A DNA stretch of 64,000 bases from Cognatundibacterium rugosum (GTDB lineage: Bacteria > Pseudomonadota > Gammaproteobacteria > Burkholderiales > Burkholderiaceae_D), in NCBI RefSeq assembly GCF_014284365.1, contig NZ_JACOGG010000001.1:124001-188000 (forward strand), read 5' to 3'. Both the position numbers and the translations under genes were made by a program. A model generated the notes under the pieces. The model made no database searches, had not been told where the DNA came from, and saw nothing but the letters and a program-made list of their open reading frames with translations. Below are positions 1-7,355 of this stretch, one piece after another (within the stretch, counting starts at the first letter, position 1; each line of letters opens with the position of its first letter).

Positions 1-351
1 GATAGAAACACGGCCGAAAGAACCGGACAAAGCCACATTCGCATCACGTGAAAACATGGTATCGCCAAAGAAGCGGCCAGCTGCGCCGGTATCGGCTTGC
101 AGGAAGCTGGTCAGTGCGAATTCCGCCTTGAGACCGCCACCCAGATCTTCCACACCTTTGAAACCCAGCCAGGATGTGGTCATACCGCCACTGTTGACCG
201 AGCTGCGTGCGCCGTTATCGCCGCTGAATTTAACCGAACCGGCATACACATCGACCAGACCTTGTACTGTTACATTGGATTGTGCCATTGCGCTGCCAGC
301 CAACAGGCAGGATCCGATTGCCAACACCAGAGATTTTTTTGCAAATTGCAT
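1..351 (-). CDS. Gram-negative porin, N-terminal part (runs off the window)
   Basis: The frame is open from the ATG at 349-351 to the window edge, so only about the first 117 residues are present. The protein begins MQFAKKSLVLAIGSCLLAGS, a clear Sec signal peptide ending near AMA-QSN. The mature part (VTVQGLVDVYAGSVKFSGD, then SWLGFKGVEDLGGGLKAEF) is the typical first strands of general-diffusion trimeric porins of betaproteobacteria (Porin_4/OmpC-like). It should form an outer-membrane channel; substrate cannot be told. A short inverted-repeat element (392-493) lies just upstream in what should be its promoter region. Confidence 0.88.
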   Translation of the reverse strand, partial: MQFAKKSLVLAIGSCLLAGSAMAQSNVTVQGLVDVYAGSVKFSGDNGARSSVNSGGMTTSWLGFKGVEDLGGGLKAEFALTSFLQADTGAAGRFFGDTMFSRDANVALSGSFGRVSI

Positions 352-391
352 AGGTTTTCCTTTAAAGAGTGAAAACAGAAGTTAAAAATAG

Positions 392-493
392 AGGACTTAC
401 GAAAAATTGTCCCAACAAGGCATGGCGACGCAGGCAGTACGCTGTGTACGACAAGGAGCCATAACGCAGCTGGGGCGGTTTTGCGTAAGTCCT
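392..493. mobile_element. MITE-like element, copy 1 (102 bp)
   Basis: It begins AGGACTTACG-AAAAATTG and ends TTTTGCGTAAGTCCT, so the ends are near-perfect 15-bp inverted repeats. The interior (CCCAACAAGGC near the left end, GGCAGTACGC and GTACGACAAGGAGCC in the middle, GGGGCGG near the right end) is shared with the copy at 42361-42511, of which this looks like an internal deletion of about 49 bases. No transposase is encoded. No clear target duplication is visible here. Confidence 0.75.
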
Positions 494-533
494 AAAAAAT
501 TCTGTGCAGCCAGGCTCCTGTATCAAACCGAAC

Positions 534-1061
534 TCAGTCGACCGATATCAGGTCAGCCAGCCGGAATGCGGCGATCCTGGCGATCTGCTCTATGCATTCC
601 TGCATTTCCTGCTCCCGTGGAGCCTGTATGCGCTGCGAAAAATGCCGGATGATACTTTGTCTGTCATGCCCGCGTACAGCGATAATGAAAGGAAAACCGA
701 ATTTTTTGTTGTAATCGGCATTCAACTGCTGCAATTGCGCGAATTCTTCAGGACTACACTGATTCAAGCCCGCGCCACTTTGTTCCCGCGTGGACTCGGC
801 TGTCAGCTCGCCACGAATGGCAGCTTTGCCAGCCAGTTCAGGATGGGCCTGTATCAGGGTCAGGCGTGCGGTCTCACTGGCAGCGCGGACTGCAGCTGCC
901 ATCGCGACATGTAAATCCCTCACGCTGGCAAACGGACGTTGTGGCAGCACCGCTTCCGCAACCCAGGGTGAATGTTCAAAAATACTACCCAGAATGCGCA
1001 CAAATTCTGCCGGTTCAGCTTGATTCAGCGTGTGCAGACTGATGACTGGTACTTGACTCAT
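534..1061 (-). CDS. uraD: 2-oxo-4-hydroxy-4-carboxy-5-ureidoimidazoline (OHCU) decarboxylase
   Basis: 175 residues, the normal length of the family. It decarboxylates OHCU to (S)-allantoin, the third step of urate breakdown, in the cytoplasm. The diagnostic segment AHPELAGKAA (catalytic His and Pro region) and the later GFPFIIAVRG are present. It is the last gene of the minus-strand operon regulator-puuE-uraD, starting 2 bases after puuE ends. Partner enzymes UraH and PuuD are encoded divergently a few hundred bases away, so the assignment rests on both sequence and context. Confidence 0.95.
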   Translation of the reverse strand: MSQVPVISLHTLNQAEPAEFVRILGSIFEHSPWVAEAVLPQRPFASVRDLHVAMAAAVRAASETARLTLIQAHPELAGKAAIRGELTAESTREQSGAGLNQCSPEEFAQLQQLNADYNKKFGFPFIIAVRGHDRQSIIRHFSQRIQAPREQEMQECIEQIARIAAFRLADLISVD

Positions 1062-1063
1062 AC

Positions 1064-2017
1064 TTACTTACCTTTGTCAGACGAATACGGATGCTGCTGC
1101 ATCCAGTGTTGCGCGATATCGATACGGCGGCAAATCCAGACTTGCTCATGCGCCTGCACATAGTCGAGGAAACGTTGCAAGGCACGGAAACGGCCGGGTC
1201 TGCCTAATAAACGGCAATGCATACCGACAGACAGCATTTTGGGCGCATTGTCACCCGCCGGATCACCTTCCGCGTACAACACATCAAAACTGTCTTTCAA
1301 ATACTGGAAAAAATGATCTCCGGTATTGAAGCCCTGCGGTGTGGCAAAGCGCATGTCATTGCTGTCCAGCGTATACGGCACCACCAAATGCGCTTTGCGC
1401 TCGCCCTGGCTGGTTTCGACCTCGGTCCAGAATGGTAAATCATCACCGTAATAATCGGCATCGTAAGCAAAACCGCCATGTTCCACCACCAGCCTGCGCG
1501 TATTCGGCGAATCGCGTCCGGTGTACCAGCCCAGCGGCGCCTGGCCGGTCAGCTCACGCAGTATCTCCACCGCTTGCTGCATATGGACGCGCTCGGTGGT
1601 GTCATCCATGTGCTGATAATGTATCCAGCGCAAACCATGGCAGGCGATTTCATGGCCGAGTTCAGCAAACGCCTGAGTCAGTTCCGGATGGCGCTGCAAG
1701 GCCATGGCGACACCAAACACGGTCAGCGGCAACTGACGCTTTTCAAATTCACGCAAAATGCGCCAGACCCCTGCACGTGAGCCGTATTCATAGATCGACT
1801 CCATCGACATATGACGTGCTTCATACGCAGCAGCGCCAACGATTTCCGACAAAAACTGCTCTGAAGCGGCATCGCCATGCAGCACACAGTTTTCGCCACC
1901 TTCTTCGTAATTCAGGACAAACTGCACGGCGATTCTGGCCTGTCCCGGCCAGTTAGCATGCGGGACATCGCGGCCATAGCCGATCAGATCACGTGGGTAA
2001 GTGACGGTAGTCTTCAT
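1064..2017 (-). CDS. puuE: Allantoinase, polysaccharide-deacetylase type
   Basis: 317 residues. This is the cofactor-independent PuuE-type allantoinase of the polysaccharide deacetylase (NodB) fold, opening the allantoin ring to allantoate. The start MKTTVTYPRDLIGYGRDVPH and the segment VQFVLNYEEGGENCVLHGD are characteristic, as are EIACHGLRWIHYQ and GWYTGRDSPNTRRL. It overlaps the end of the GntR regulator by 4 bases (ATGA), which points to translational coupling, and is followed by uraD. Family members are often annotated as urate catabolism protein. Confidence 0.94.
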   Translation of the reverse strand: MKTTVTYPRDLIGYGRDVPHANWPGQARIAVQFVLNYEEGGENCVLHGDAASEQFLSEIVGAAAYEARHMSMESIYEYGSRAGVWRILREFEKRQLPLTVFGVAMALQRHPELTQAFAELGHEIACHGLRWIHYQHMDDTTERVHMQQAVEILRELTGQAPLGWYTGRDSPNTRRLVVEHGGFAYDADYYGDDLPFWTEVETSQGERKAHLVVPYTLDSNDMRFATPQGFNTGDHFFQYLKDSFDVLYAEGDPAGDNAPKMLSVGMHCRLLGRPGRFRALQRFLDYVQAHEQVWICRRIDIAQHWMQQHPYSSDKGK

Positions 2018-2751
2018 TTCTGGATTTTCCGGGGTTTCAGTGCGGCTTTCAGATCAAAACCCTTGCCAGCATTTTTCGGGGTACGACATGCGCATTGATG
2101 CAAATGTTGTGCCATTTCTGACAGGGCAGTTTTTTTATCTTTTTTCTCCAGTGCTTCCACGACCCGCAAATGTTCGTCGAAAGAGCAGGGACGGGTAGCT
2201 GGCACTTCCTGGCTGGAAATCAGCAAGGTCGTACGTGAGACCAGGCGGCGCAGCATATCGACCAGCAAATCATTGCCTGACAAGCGCGCCAGCTCGATAT
2301 GGAAGTCGGCCGATAAGCGTATCCAGAGCGGGCGATCGCCCTGCTCATAGGCCAGGCGCTCGCGCTCCACCATCTGCCGCAATGGCCGGATAGCCTCAGG
2401 TGAGGCATGTTGCAAGGCTTTTTCCAGCGCCAGTTGCTCCAGTGACTGACGCAACTCGAACATATCCTGCGCTTCTTTTTCACCCGGACTCGCAATAAAT
2501 GCACCACGGTTGGGCTCCAGATCGACCAGTCCATCATGCGCGAGCTGGCCCAGCACCTTGCGCACGCCATGTCTGGCCATGTCATAAATCTGGCTCAGAG
2601 ATTGCTCTGTGAGTTTGGTACGTGCAGGCAGGCGATGATCCATGATGGCGTCATAGATATCGCGATACATACGTTGTTCTTTGTCGTTGCCGCTTTCAGT
2701 GACGACGCTGAGCCTGGAGATAGGTTTAGTAGCAGACATAATTTTCAACAT
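2014..2751 (-). CDS. GntR-family transcriptional regulator, FCD subfamily
   Basis: 245 residues. An N-terminal winged helix (about residues 20-85: MDHRLPARTKLTEQSLSQIY, then GVRKVLGQLAHDGLVDLEPN) is followed by an all-helical FCD ligand domain (DMFELRQSLEQLALEKA, DFHIELARLSGNDLLVDML, FDEHLRVVEALEKKD) with the metal/ligand-binding D..H..H pattern. It is first in the operon with puuE and uraD and divergent from uraH-puuD-alc-allA. Perfect palindromes at 2777 and 2893 match the TTGTCGACAA type of site used by this family, so it is probably the local purine-catabolism repressor, autoregulated. A second in-frame ATG lies 4 codons in (2739). Confidence 0.93.
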   Translation of the reverse strand: MLKIMSATKPISRLSVVTESGNDKEQRMYRDIYDAIMDHRLPARTKLTEQSLSQIYDMARHGVRKVLGQLAHDGLVDLEPNRGAFIASPGEKEAQDMFELRQSLEQLALEKALQHASPEAIRPLRQMVERERLAYEQGDRPLWIRLSADFHIELARLSGNDLLVDMLRRLVSRTTLLISSQEVPATRPCSFDEHLRVVEALEKKDKKTALSEMAQHLHQCACRTPKNAGKGFDLKAALKPRKIQK

Positions 2752-2759
2752 CAGAATTT

Positions 2760-2775
2760 GTGCTTATTTAAGCAC
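2760..2775. repeat. Short inverted repeat next to the regulator operator
   Basis: GTGCTTA-TT-TAAGCAC, 7-bp perfect arms, lies between the regulator start codon and the first TTGTCGACAA palindrome. It is within the expected leader or promoter of the regulator gene. It may be an additional protein site or only chance in AT-rich DNA. Confidence 0.4.
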
Positions 2776-2776
2776 G

Positions 2777-2788
2777 ATTGTCGACAAT
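2777..2788. promoter_or_regulatory. Predicted GntR/FCD operator, site 1
   Basis: A perfect 12-bp palindrome ATTGTCGACAAT, 25 bases upstream of the regulator start. The TTGT-N-ACAA half-sites are the known recognition pattern of FadR/VanR-type GntR regulators. The identical sequence recurs at 2893-2904. Probably the autoregulatory site. Confidence 0.75.
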
Positions 2789-2864
2789 TTTAATATACTC
2801 TGACCTGATAAATTTCAAACCCTGTGGTAAAAGCCCGCCAAACCGCTGTATTTAAGGGTTTTGT

Positions 2865-2894
2865 TTGACATGCTTAAATTCAAAAGTTTAAGAT
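2865..2894 (+). promoter_or_regulatory. Predicted sigma-70 promoter of the uraH operon
   Basis: A perfect TTGACA box at 2865-2870 is followed, 18 bases on, by TAAGAT at 2889-2894. The operator palindrome at 2893-2904 overlaps the -10 box and the expected start site, an arrangement that would give repression by steric block. Confidence 0.55.
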
Positions 2895-2904
2895 TGTCGA
2901 CAAT
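2893..2904. promoter_or_regulatory. Predicted GntR/FCD operator, site 2
   Basis: ATTGTCGACAAT, identical to site 1 and 116 bases from it. It overlaps the predicted -10 of the plus-strand operon, 94 bases before the uraH start codon. Confidence 0.75.
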
Positions 2905-2998
2905 TTCTCAAAGATCAACCAGATATGCCGCCGCATCATCATTCAGCATTCAGCAAAGTGGCAGGCTGGTGACTCACCACATTTCAGGAAGGAAGCAT

Positions 2999-3364
2999 AT
3001 GGGATCACACACCGGACGGCTGACCACGCATGTGCTCGATACCGCCCATGGCAAACCCGGACGCGGCATAGCTGTGCACTTATACCGCCCGCATGCAGAG
3101 GGCAGGACGCTGATCTGCAGCCGCCTCACTAATGCCGACGGACGTTGTGACCAGCCCTTGCTGGAAGCGGACATGATGGAAAGCGGCACCTATGAACTGG
3201 ACTTTGATATCGGCAGTTATTTTGCCGCGCTGGGCACGGACTTGCCGGAACCGGCTTTTCTGAACATCGTCACGCTGCGCTTTGCGATTGCCGACGCCAA
3301 CGCGCATTACCACGTGCCTCTGGTCTGCACGCCCTGGTCTTACTCGACCTATCGCGGCAGCTGA
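2999..3364 (+). CDS. uraH: 5-hydroxyisourate hydrolase (transthyretin-like)
   Basis: 121 residues from the ATG at 2999, chosen because a strong ribosome site (AGGAAGGAAG) precedes it and the upstream in-frame codons do not resemble the family. It hydrolyses 5-hydroxyisourate to OHCU. Family marks are RLTTHVLDTAHGKPGRGIAV at the N-terminus (His and Arg of the active site) and the C-terminal signature YRGS, which is exactly the end of the protein here. It is the first gene of the plus-strand ureide operon. Confidence 0.95.
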   Translation: MGSHTGRLTTHVLDTAHGKPGRGIAVHLYRPHAEGRTLICSRLTNADGRCDQPLLEADMMESGTYELDFDIGSYFAALGTDLPEPAFLNIVTLRFAIADANAHYHVPLVCTPWSYSTYRGS

Positions 3365-3402
3365 GCCCTCAGGCTGCACGCCCCGACCCTTAAGGACGTT
3401 TC

Positions 3403-4623
3403 ATGGAAGCATATTTGTTAGATTGGGCCAATCTCTTGCTGCGCTGGCTGCATGTCATCGTTGCGATTGCATGGATAGGCTCTTCGTTTTATTTTGTGTG
3501 GCTGGATAATCATCTGACCGCACCACTCGATCCGCAACTGAAAGACAAAGGCGTGGGCGGTGAATTGTGGGCCGTGCATGGCGGTGGTTTTTATAATCCG
3601 CAAAAATATCTGGGCGCGCCACCGCGTCTGCCGGAGCAGCTGCACTGGTTTTACTGGGAATCGTACAGCACCTGGTTATCCGGTTTTTCGCTGTTCCTGC
3701 TGGTCTATATCTTCAATGCGCGTAGCTATCTGATCGATCCTGCGGTGGCGCAACTGAGCCCGGCACTGGCCATCACGGCGGCCTTCGCTTTTCTGGTGGT
3801 GGGTTGGCTGGTGTATGACGCGCTATGCCGTTTGCTAGGGAAAAAAGAGCAATTACTGTCGATACTGATCGTGGCACTGGTGGTGCTGGCAGCCTGGAGC
3901 GCCTGCCATCTGTTTTCGGGGCGCGCTGCATTTCTGATCATCGGTGCCATGATGGCCAGCATCATGAGCGCTAATGTGTTTTTCTGGATTATTCCCGGCC
4001 AGCGCAAAGTGGTTGCCGCCATGCGCGCCGGTGACCCTGTCGATCCGGTACACGGACAACGAGGCAAACAGCGCAGTGTGCACAATACCTACTTCACCTT
4101 GCCAGTGTTATTCGCCATGCTGTCGAATCATTACAGCATGACTTACAGCGCACAGCACAACTGGCTGGTATTAGTCGTGATCATGCTGGCTGGCGTACTG
4201 GTGCGTCAGTATTTTATCCTGCGCCACAAAGGAAAAAATCAGCTGGCTTATCCGCTGATCGCCATCGCGCTGCTGGCAGCGAATGCGGCCTGGATAGCAC
4301 CGCGTCCAGTCAGCGCACCGGCTACGGCCACGACAGAAAATGGGGCAGCTACGGGGGCAGCTGCGGTCACGCTGGCTCAGGTGCAGGGCGTGATTCAGGC
4401 GCGCTGCGTGCAATGTCATTCCAGCCATCCAACTATGATGGACAGCCCAGCCAAAGGCTTGCTGCTGGAAACGCCGGAACAGATACAAGCCAAAGCGCAA
4501 CTGATTTACCAGCAGGTGGCACAGCAAAAACTGATGCCGCTCGGCAATCTCACTCAAATCACTGAACAAGAACGTGCGCTGATTGCCCATTGGGCAGAGC
4601 AGCGGCCTGCAACGCAACCTTAA
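3403..4623 (+). CDS. puuD: Urate hydroxylase PuuD: membrane urate oxidase domain with C-terminal cytochrome c
   Basis: 406 residues. An N-terminal multi-span membrane domain (Urate_ox_N; first helix around [20 protein letters not shown]) is followed by a linker of Ala/Thr/Pro after about residue 300 and a small cytochrome c domain with the haem-binding motif CVQCH at residues 335-339. The protein oxidises urate to 5-hydroxyisourate and passes the electrons to a cytochrome rather than to O2 via a classical uricase. It stands 38 bases after uraH, with TTAAGGACG as the ribosome site. Confidence 0.94.
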   Translation: MEAYLLDWANLLLRWLHVIVAIAWIGSSFYFVWLDNHLTAPLDPQLKDKGVGGELWAVHGGGFYNPQKYLGAPPRLPEQLHWFYWESYSTWLSGFSLFLLVYIFNARSYLIDPAVAQLSPALAITAAFAFLVVGWLVYDALCRLLGKKEQLLSILIVALVVLAAWSACHLFSGRAAFLIIGAMMASIMSANVFFWIIPGQRKVVAAMRAGDPVDPVHGQRGKQRSVHNTYFTLPVLFAMLSNHYSMTYSAQHNWLVLVVIMLAGVLVRQYFILRHKGKNQLAYPLIAIALLAANAAWIAPRPVSAPATATTENGAATGAAAVTLAQVQGVIQARCVQCHSSHPTMMDSPAKGLLLETPEQIQAKAQLIYQQVAQQKLMPLGNLTQITEQERALIAHWAEQRPATQP

Positions 4624-4633
4624 GGAATTTCTG

Positions 4634-5659
4634 ATGGCTATTATTACCCTGGACCCGAACGCACCGGAATTTTCCCGTCGCTACCCGAATCTGGCTGATG
4701 CGCGTCTGGGTGCGCGCGCCCTGAGTTGCAGCGATGATTTTTTCGCCGAAATGGCGCGCATGCTAAACCCGGAACCAGCTGTCTTCATCCCCGGCAAATA
4801 CGATACCAATGGCAAATGGATGGATGGCTGGGAGTCCCGTCGCAAACGCGTCAATGGCTATGACTGGTGTGTGGTGCGGCTGGCACGTCCCGGCATACTC
4901 AAAGGGGTGGACATCGACACCAGCCACTTTACCGGCAATTATCCACCCGCCGCCTCCCTGCAGGCTTGCCTGGTGACCGATGGTGAGCCGGATGCCAACA
5001 CGGTGTGGCACGAGGTTTTGCCCTCGGTGAATTTGCAAGGCAACAGCCACCACTATCATGCAATCGATGCAGAGCAGACTTACAGCCACATCCGCCTCAA
5101 TATCTATCCGGATGGCGGCGTCGCGCGTCTGCGCGTGTATGCGCAACCGGACAATAACTGGTCGGCGGCAGATCCAAATGCGCTGTATGATCTGATCGCG
5201 ATGGAAAATGGCGGTTATGTAGTGGCCAGCAATAATCAGCATTTCGGACTCGCCTCCAATCTGCTGATGCCTGGCCGCGGCGTCAATATGGGCGATGGCT
5301 GGGAAACCCGGCGCCGTCGCGAGCCTGGCAATGACTGGTGCATCATCGCACTCGCGCATCCTGGCGTGATTGAACAGATAGAGGTCGATACCTGCCATTT
5401 CAAAGGTAACTACCCGGATCGCTGCTCTATCCAGGCCGCCGCCATGCAAGGTGGTACAGAAACTTCGTTGATCACCCAGTCTATGTTCTGGCCGGAATTG
5501 CTGGCTCCGCAAAAACTGCACATGGATCATCAGCATGTCTACAGCAGTGAAGTGCAGTCACCCGGGGTGATCACCCACATACGTCTGAATATTTTCCCGG
5601 ATGGCGGCGTTTCACGCTTGCGCCTGCTCGGCAAACTGGCCCAACTCAAGGCTGAATAA
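4634..5659 (+). CDS. alc: Allantoicase
   Basis: 341 residues from the ATG at 4634, which follows TAAGGAATTT; the upstream in-frame ATG lies inside puuD. It converts allantoate to (S)-ureidoglycolate and urea. The protein is an internal duplication of two jelly-roll halves, visible as repeated motifs: [13 protein letters not shown]...[13 protein letters not shown] and, later, [14 protein letters not shown]...[12 protein letters not shown], each followed by an FxGNYP segment and an RLNI(Y/F)PDGGV(A/S)RLR segment. It lies directly downstream of puuD. Confidence 0.96.
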   Translation: MAIITLDPNAPEFSRRYPNLADARLGARALSCSDDFFAEMARMLNPEPAVFIPGKYDTNGKWMDGWESRRKRVNGYDWCVVRLARPGILKGVDIDTSHFTGNYPPAASLQACLVTDGEPDANTVWHEVLPSVNLQGNSHHYHAIDAEQTYSHIRLNIYPDGGVARLRVYAQPDNNWSAADPNALYDLIAMENGGYVVASNNQHFGLASNLLMPGRGVNMGDGWETRRRREPGNDWCIIALAHPGVIEQIEVDTCHFKGNYPDRCSIQAAAMQGGTETSLITQSMFWPELLAPQKLHMDHQHVYSSEVQSPGVITHIRLNIFPDGGVSRLRLLGKLAQLKAE

Positions 5660-5671
5660 CACCAACTGCAC

Positions 5672-5708
5672 AGCGGGCAGCAACGTAGCAATTGCGCTGC
5701 TGCCCGCT
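5672..5708 (+). repeat. Intercistronic hairpin between alc and allA
   Basis: AGCGGGCAGCA pairs perfectly with TGCTGCCCGCT across a 15-base loop. There is no T-run after it and allA follows within 24 bases, so it is more likely an mRNA-processing or partial-attenuation structure than a full terminator. Confidence 0.5.
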
Positions 5709-5731
5709 ACCAGAATGAAGCGGAGCCCGCG

Positions 5732-6229
5732 ATGCCACAACTCATCCCCGAACCCCTGAGCCGCACTGCCTTTGCCCCTTTTGGCGAAGTCATTATGCTG
5801 GAAGGTGCGCGCCATTATCCGATCAACCAGGGCACGACCGAACGCTATCATGCGCTCGCCTGTGCCGATACCCAAAACGAAGGCGGACAAACCATACTGA
5901 GCCTGTTCCGCGCCCAACCGCGCAGCCTGCCGCTAGCCATCGAAATCATGGAACGCCATCCGCTCGGCAGTCAGGCCTTTGTACCGCTGAGCACAGACCC
6001 TGAGCACACCTATCTGATCGTGGTTGCACCTGCAGGCGAATTCGACCCTCAGCAAATGCGCGCTTTTATCGCTCGCGGCTGGCAAGGCGTGAATTATGGC
6101 AAAGGCACCTGGCACCATCCCTTGATCGCACTAAACAGCGTCAGCGATTTCCTGGTGATGGACAGGATAGGTCAGGGCAGTAATTGCGATGAAATTACCT
6201 TGGATGGCGGCTGGCTGCTGACTTCTTGA
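5732..6229 (+). CDS. allA: Ureidoglycolate lyase
   Basis: 165 residues, usual length. It splits ureidoglycolate to glyoxylate and urea, ending the pathway. Typical features are LSRTAFAPFGEVIMLEG near the start, the cupin-like strand set, ERHPLGSQAFVPLS in the middle and the active-site region GVNYGKGTWHHPLIAL. It is the last gene of uraH-puuD-alc-allA. The next coding gene is over 1.1 kb away, beyond the small-RNA repeats. Confidence 0.94.
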   Translation: MPQLIPEPLSRTAFAPFGEVIMLEGARHYPINQGTTERYHALACADTQNEGGQTILSLFRAQPRSLPLAIEIMERHPLGSQAFVPLSTDPEHTYLIVVAPAGEFDPQQMRAFIARGWQGVNYGKGTWHHPLIALNSVSDFLVMDRIGQGSNCDEITLDGGWLLTS

Positions 6230-6286
6230 TTGATACGTGTAGGTCTGCAGATACGAAGCCAGACAATCACAAATCCAGCGACAGAT

Positions 6287-6400
6287 AAAAAAATAGCCCG
6301 CTAGCTGCGGGCTAAAATCCAAACCTTAGGAGGTGTTGGAGGAGACAGGTGTAACTATATGGCAGCGCAGCATAACTGTCTGCTTTATTATTCGTATACC
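6287..6400 (-). ncRNA. Candidate small RNA, copy A (anti-Shine-Dalgarno type)
   Basis: Read on the minus strand, a conserved block of about 110 bases ends in a textbook intrinsic terminator: 8-bp perfect stem (6294-6301 with 6307-6314), 5-base loop, then seven U. Just before it lies a second hairpin, TCCAA(C)ACC paired with GGTTTGGA, with loop TCCTAA, and before that CTGTCTCCTCC. Two CCTCC/CTCCT segments resemble the 3' end of 16S rRNA and could pair with ribosome sites of target mRNAs. Two relatives follow at 6744 and 7038. The 5' end is not known; homology to copy C stops at 6400. A peptide reading of this strand is not kept in copy B. Confidence 0.6.
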
Positions 6401-6743
6401 AGCTATTCGCCATACTTATACCTGAGATTTTCCTGTATCCGTGCAGTGCACAAAGTGAATTCACCATGACACTGGTCTCGGCGCATTCTGAGTGACGATG
6501 TGAGGACAGGATAGTAAAGGAATTGTTGGTGCCGTTCTGCATCAGTTTAGTATCGTGACTTCACTTCAATTTGAGCTAAAAACACCTGTACAGTCTGATT
6601 GACGCTACATCGCCAGTAGCAAAACTGAAAAGCAGTGCTGAGTGCCAACGCATAGGGCTTCGCGGCTGGTTCAGCTCAGTATAGGTAAGAGAGAAGTGCA
6701 AGCTGGAGGCTGCATAGTCATGCACGCTGAATAGCGTACAGAT
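6401..6743. other. Spacer between small-RNA copies A and B
   Basis: About 340 bases with no credible gene. It probably contains the promoter of copy A (minus strand) near its left end, but no clear -35/-10 pair could be fixed. Confidence 0.5.
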
Positions 6744-6835
6744 AAAAAAATAGCCCGCTAGTGGCGGGCTAAAATCCAAACCTTAGGAGGTGTTGGAGGA
6801 GACAGGTGTAACTATATCGCAGCGCACCAAATTCA
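6744..6835 (-). ncRNA. Candidate small RNA, copy B
   Basis: The same terminator (stem 6751-6758 with 6764-6771, then seven U) and the same inner hairpin and CCTCC segments as copy A. The similarity ends at about 6829 (ACTATATCGCAGCGCA), so the 5' portion differs from copies A and C, and the frame that is open in A and C is not preserved. This argues for conservation of the RNA, not of a peptide. Confidence 0.55.
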
Positions 6836-7037
6836 CCAACTGAATTTTTCGCATATCAAACATTCACAAATCGAATATCCACCGACACCCAGCACTCAAC
6901 GGCGTCAGCATAATAAAAATACTTTTCATTTCCACAAAGAAATTATTCTACCAATTTATCCGATTGACACAGAAATCAATGACAACCGAGTCTAAATAGC
7001 GATATCTCTACGGTCTCAGCGGATTCAAAAAAAGAGC

Positions 7038-7157
7038 AAAAAAAAGCCCGCGAGCGAGACGCTTGCGGGCTAAATCCAAACCTTAGGAGGTGTTGGAGGA
7101 GACAGGTGTAACTATATGGCAGTGCAGCATAACTGTCTGCTTTATTATTCGTATACC
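7038..7157 (-). ncRNA. Candidate small RNA, copy C
   Basis: Nearly identical to copy A over the core from 7071 to 7157 (a few changes), but the terminator stem has been rebuilt: AGCCCGC-A-AGCG pairs with CGCT-C-GCGGGCT across a TCT loop and is followed by eight U. Change of stem sequence with retention of the fold supports a real terminator. The 5' conserved edge is GGTATACGAATAAT on the minus strand, which may include the -10 region. Confidence 0.58.
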
Positions 7158-7355
7158 CGTCATCACCCAAGTCCATAACACGAACTGCACCAGATCCCTG
7201 TCTACTCTTGCATCTAGGCATGTAGGTAGTCAGAGAATCTGGTATCGTAGACCCCATATCAAATCAGCCACCTCCATGACGCACTGACTGGCATCGTTCC
7301 GACCGGTCAGACCGTGCATTTTCACGAAGCCTGGGTGCGCTGTGAAGGAGACAAC

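Noticed and set aside
6312-7257. Minus-strand frames in repeats A and C sharing the residues YTNNKADSYAALPYSYTC
   Set aside because: The frame is missing in copy B, lacks a ribosome site and ends at the terminator hairpin, so RNA-level conservation explains it better than a peptide.
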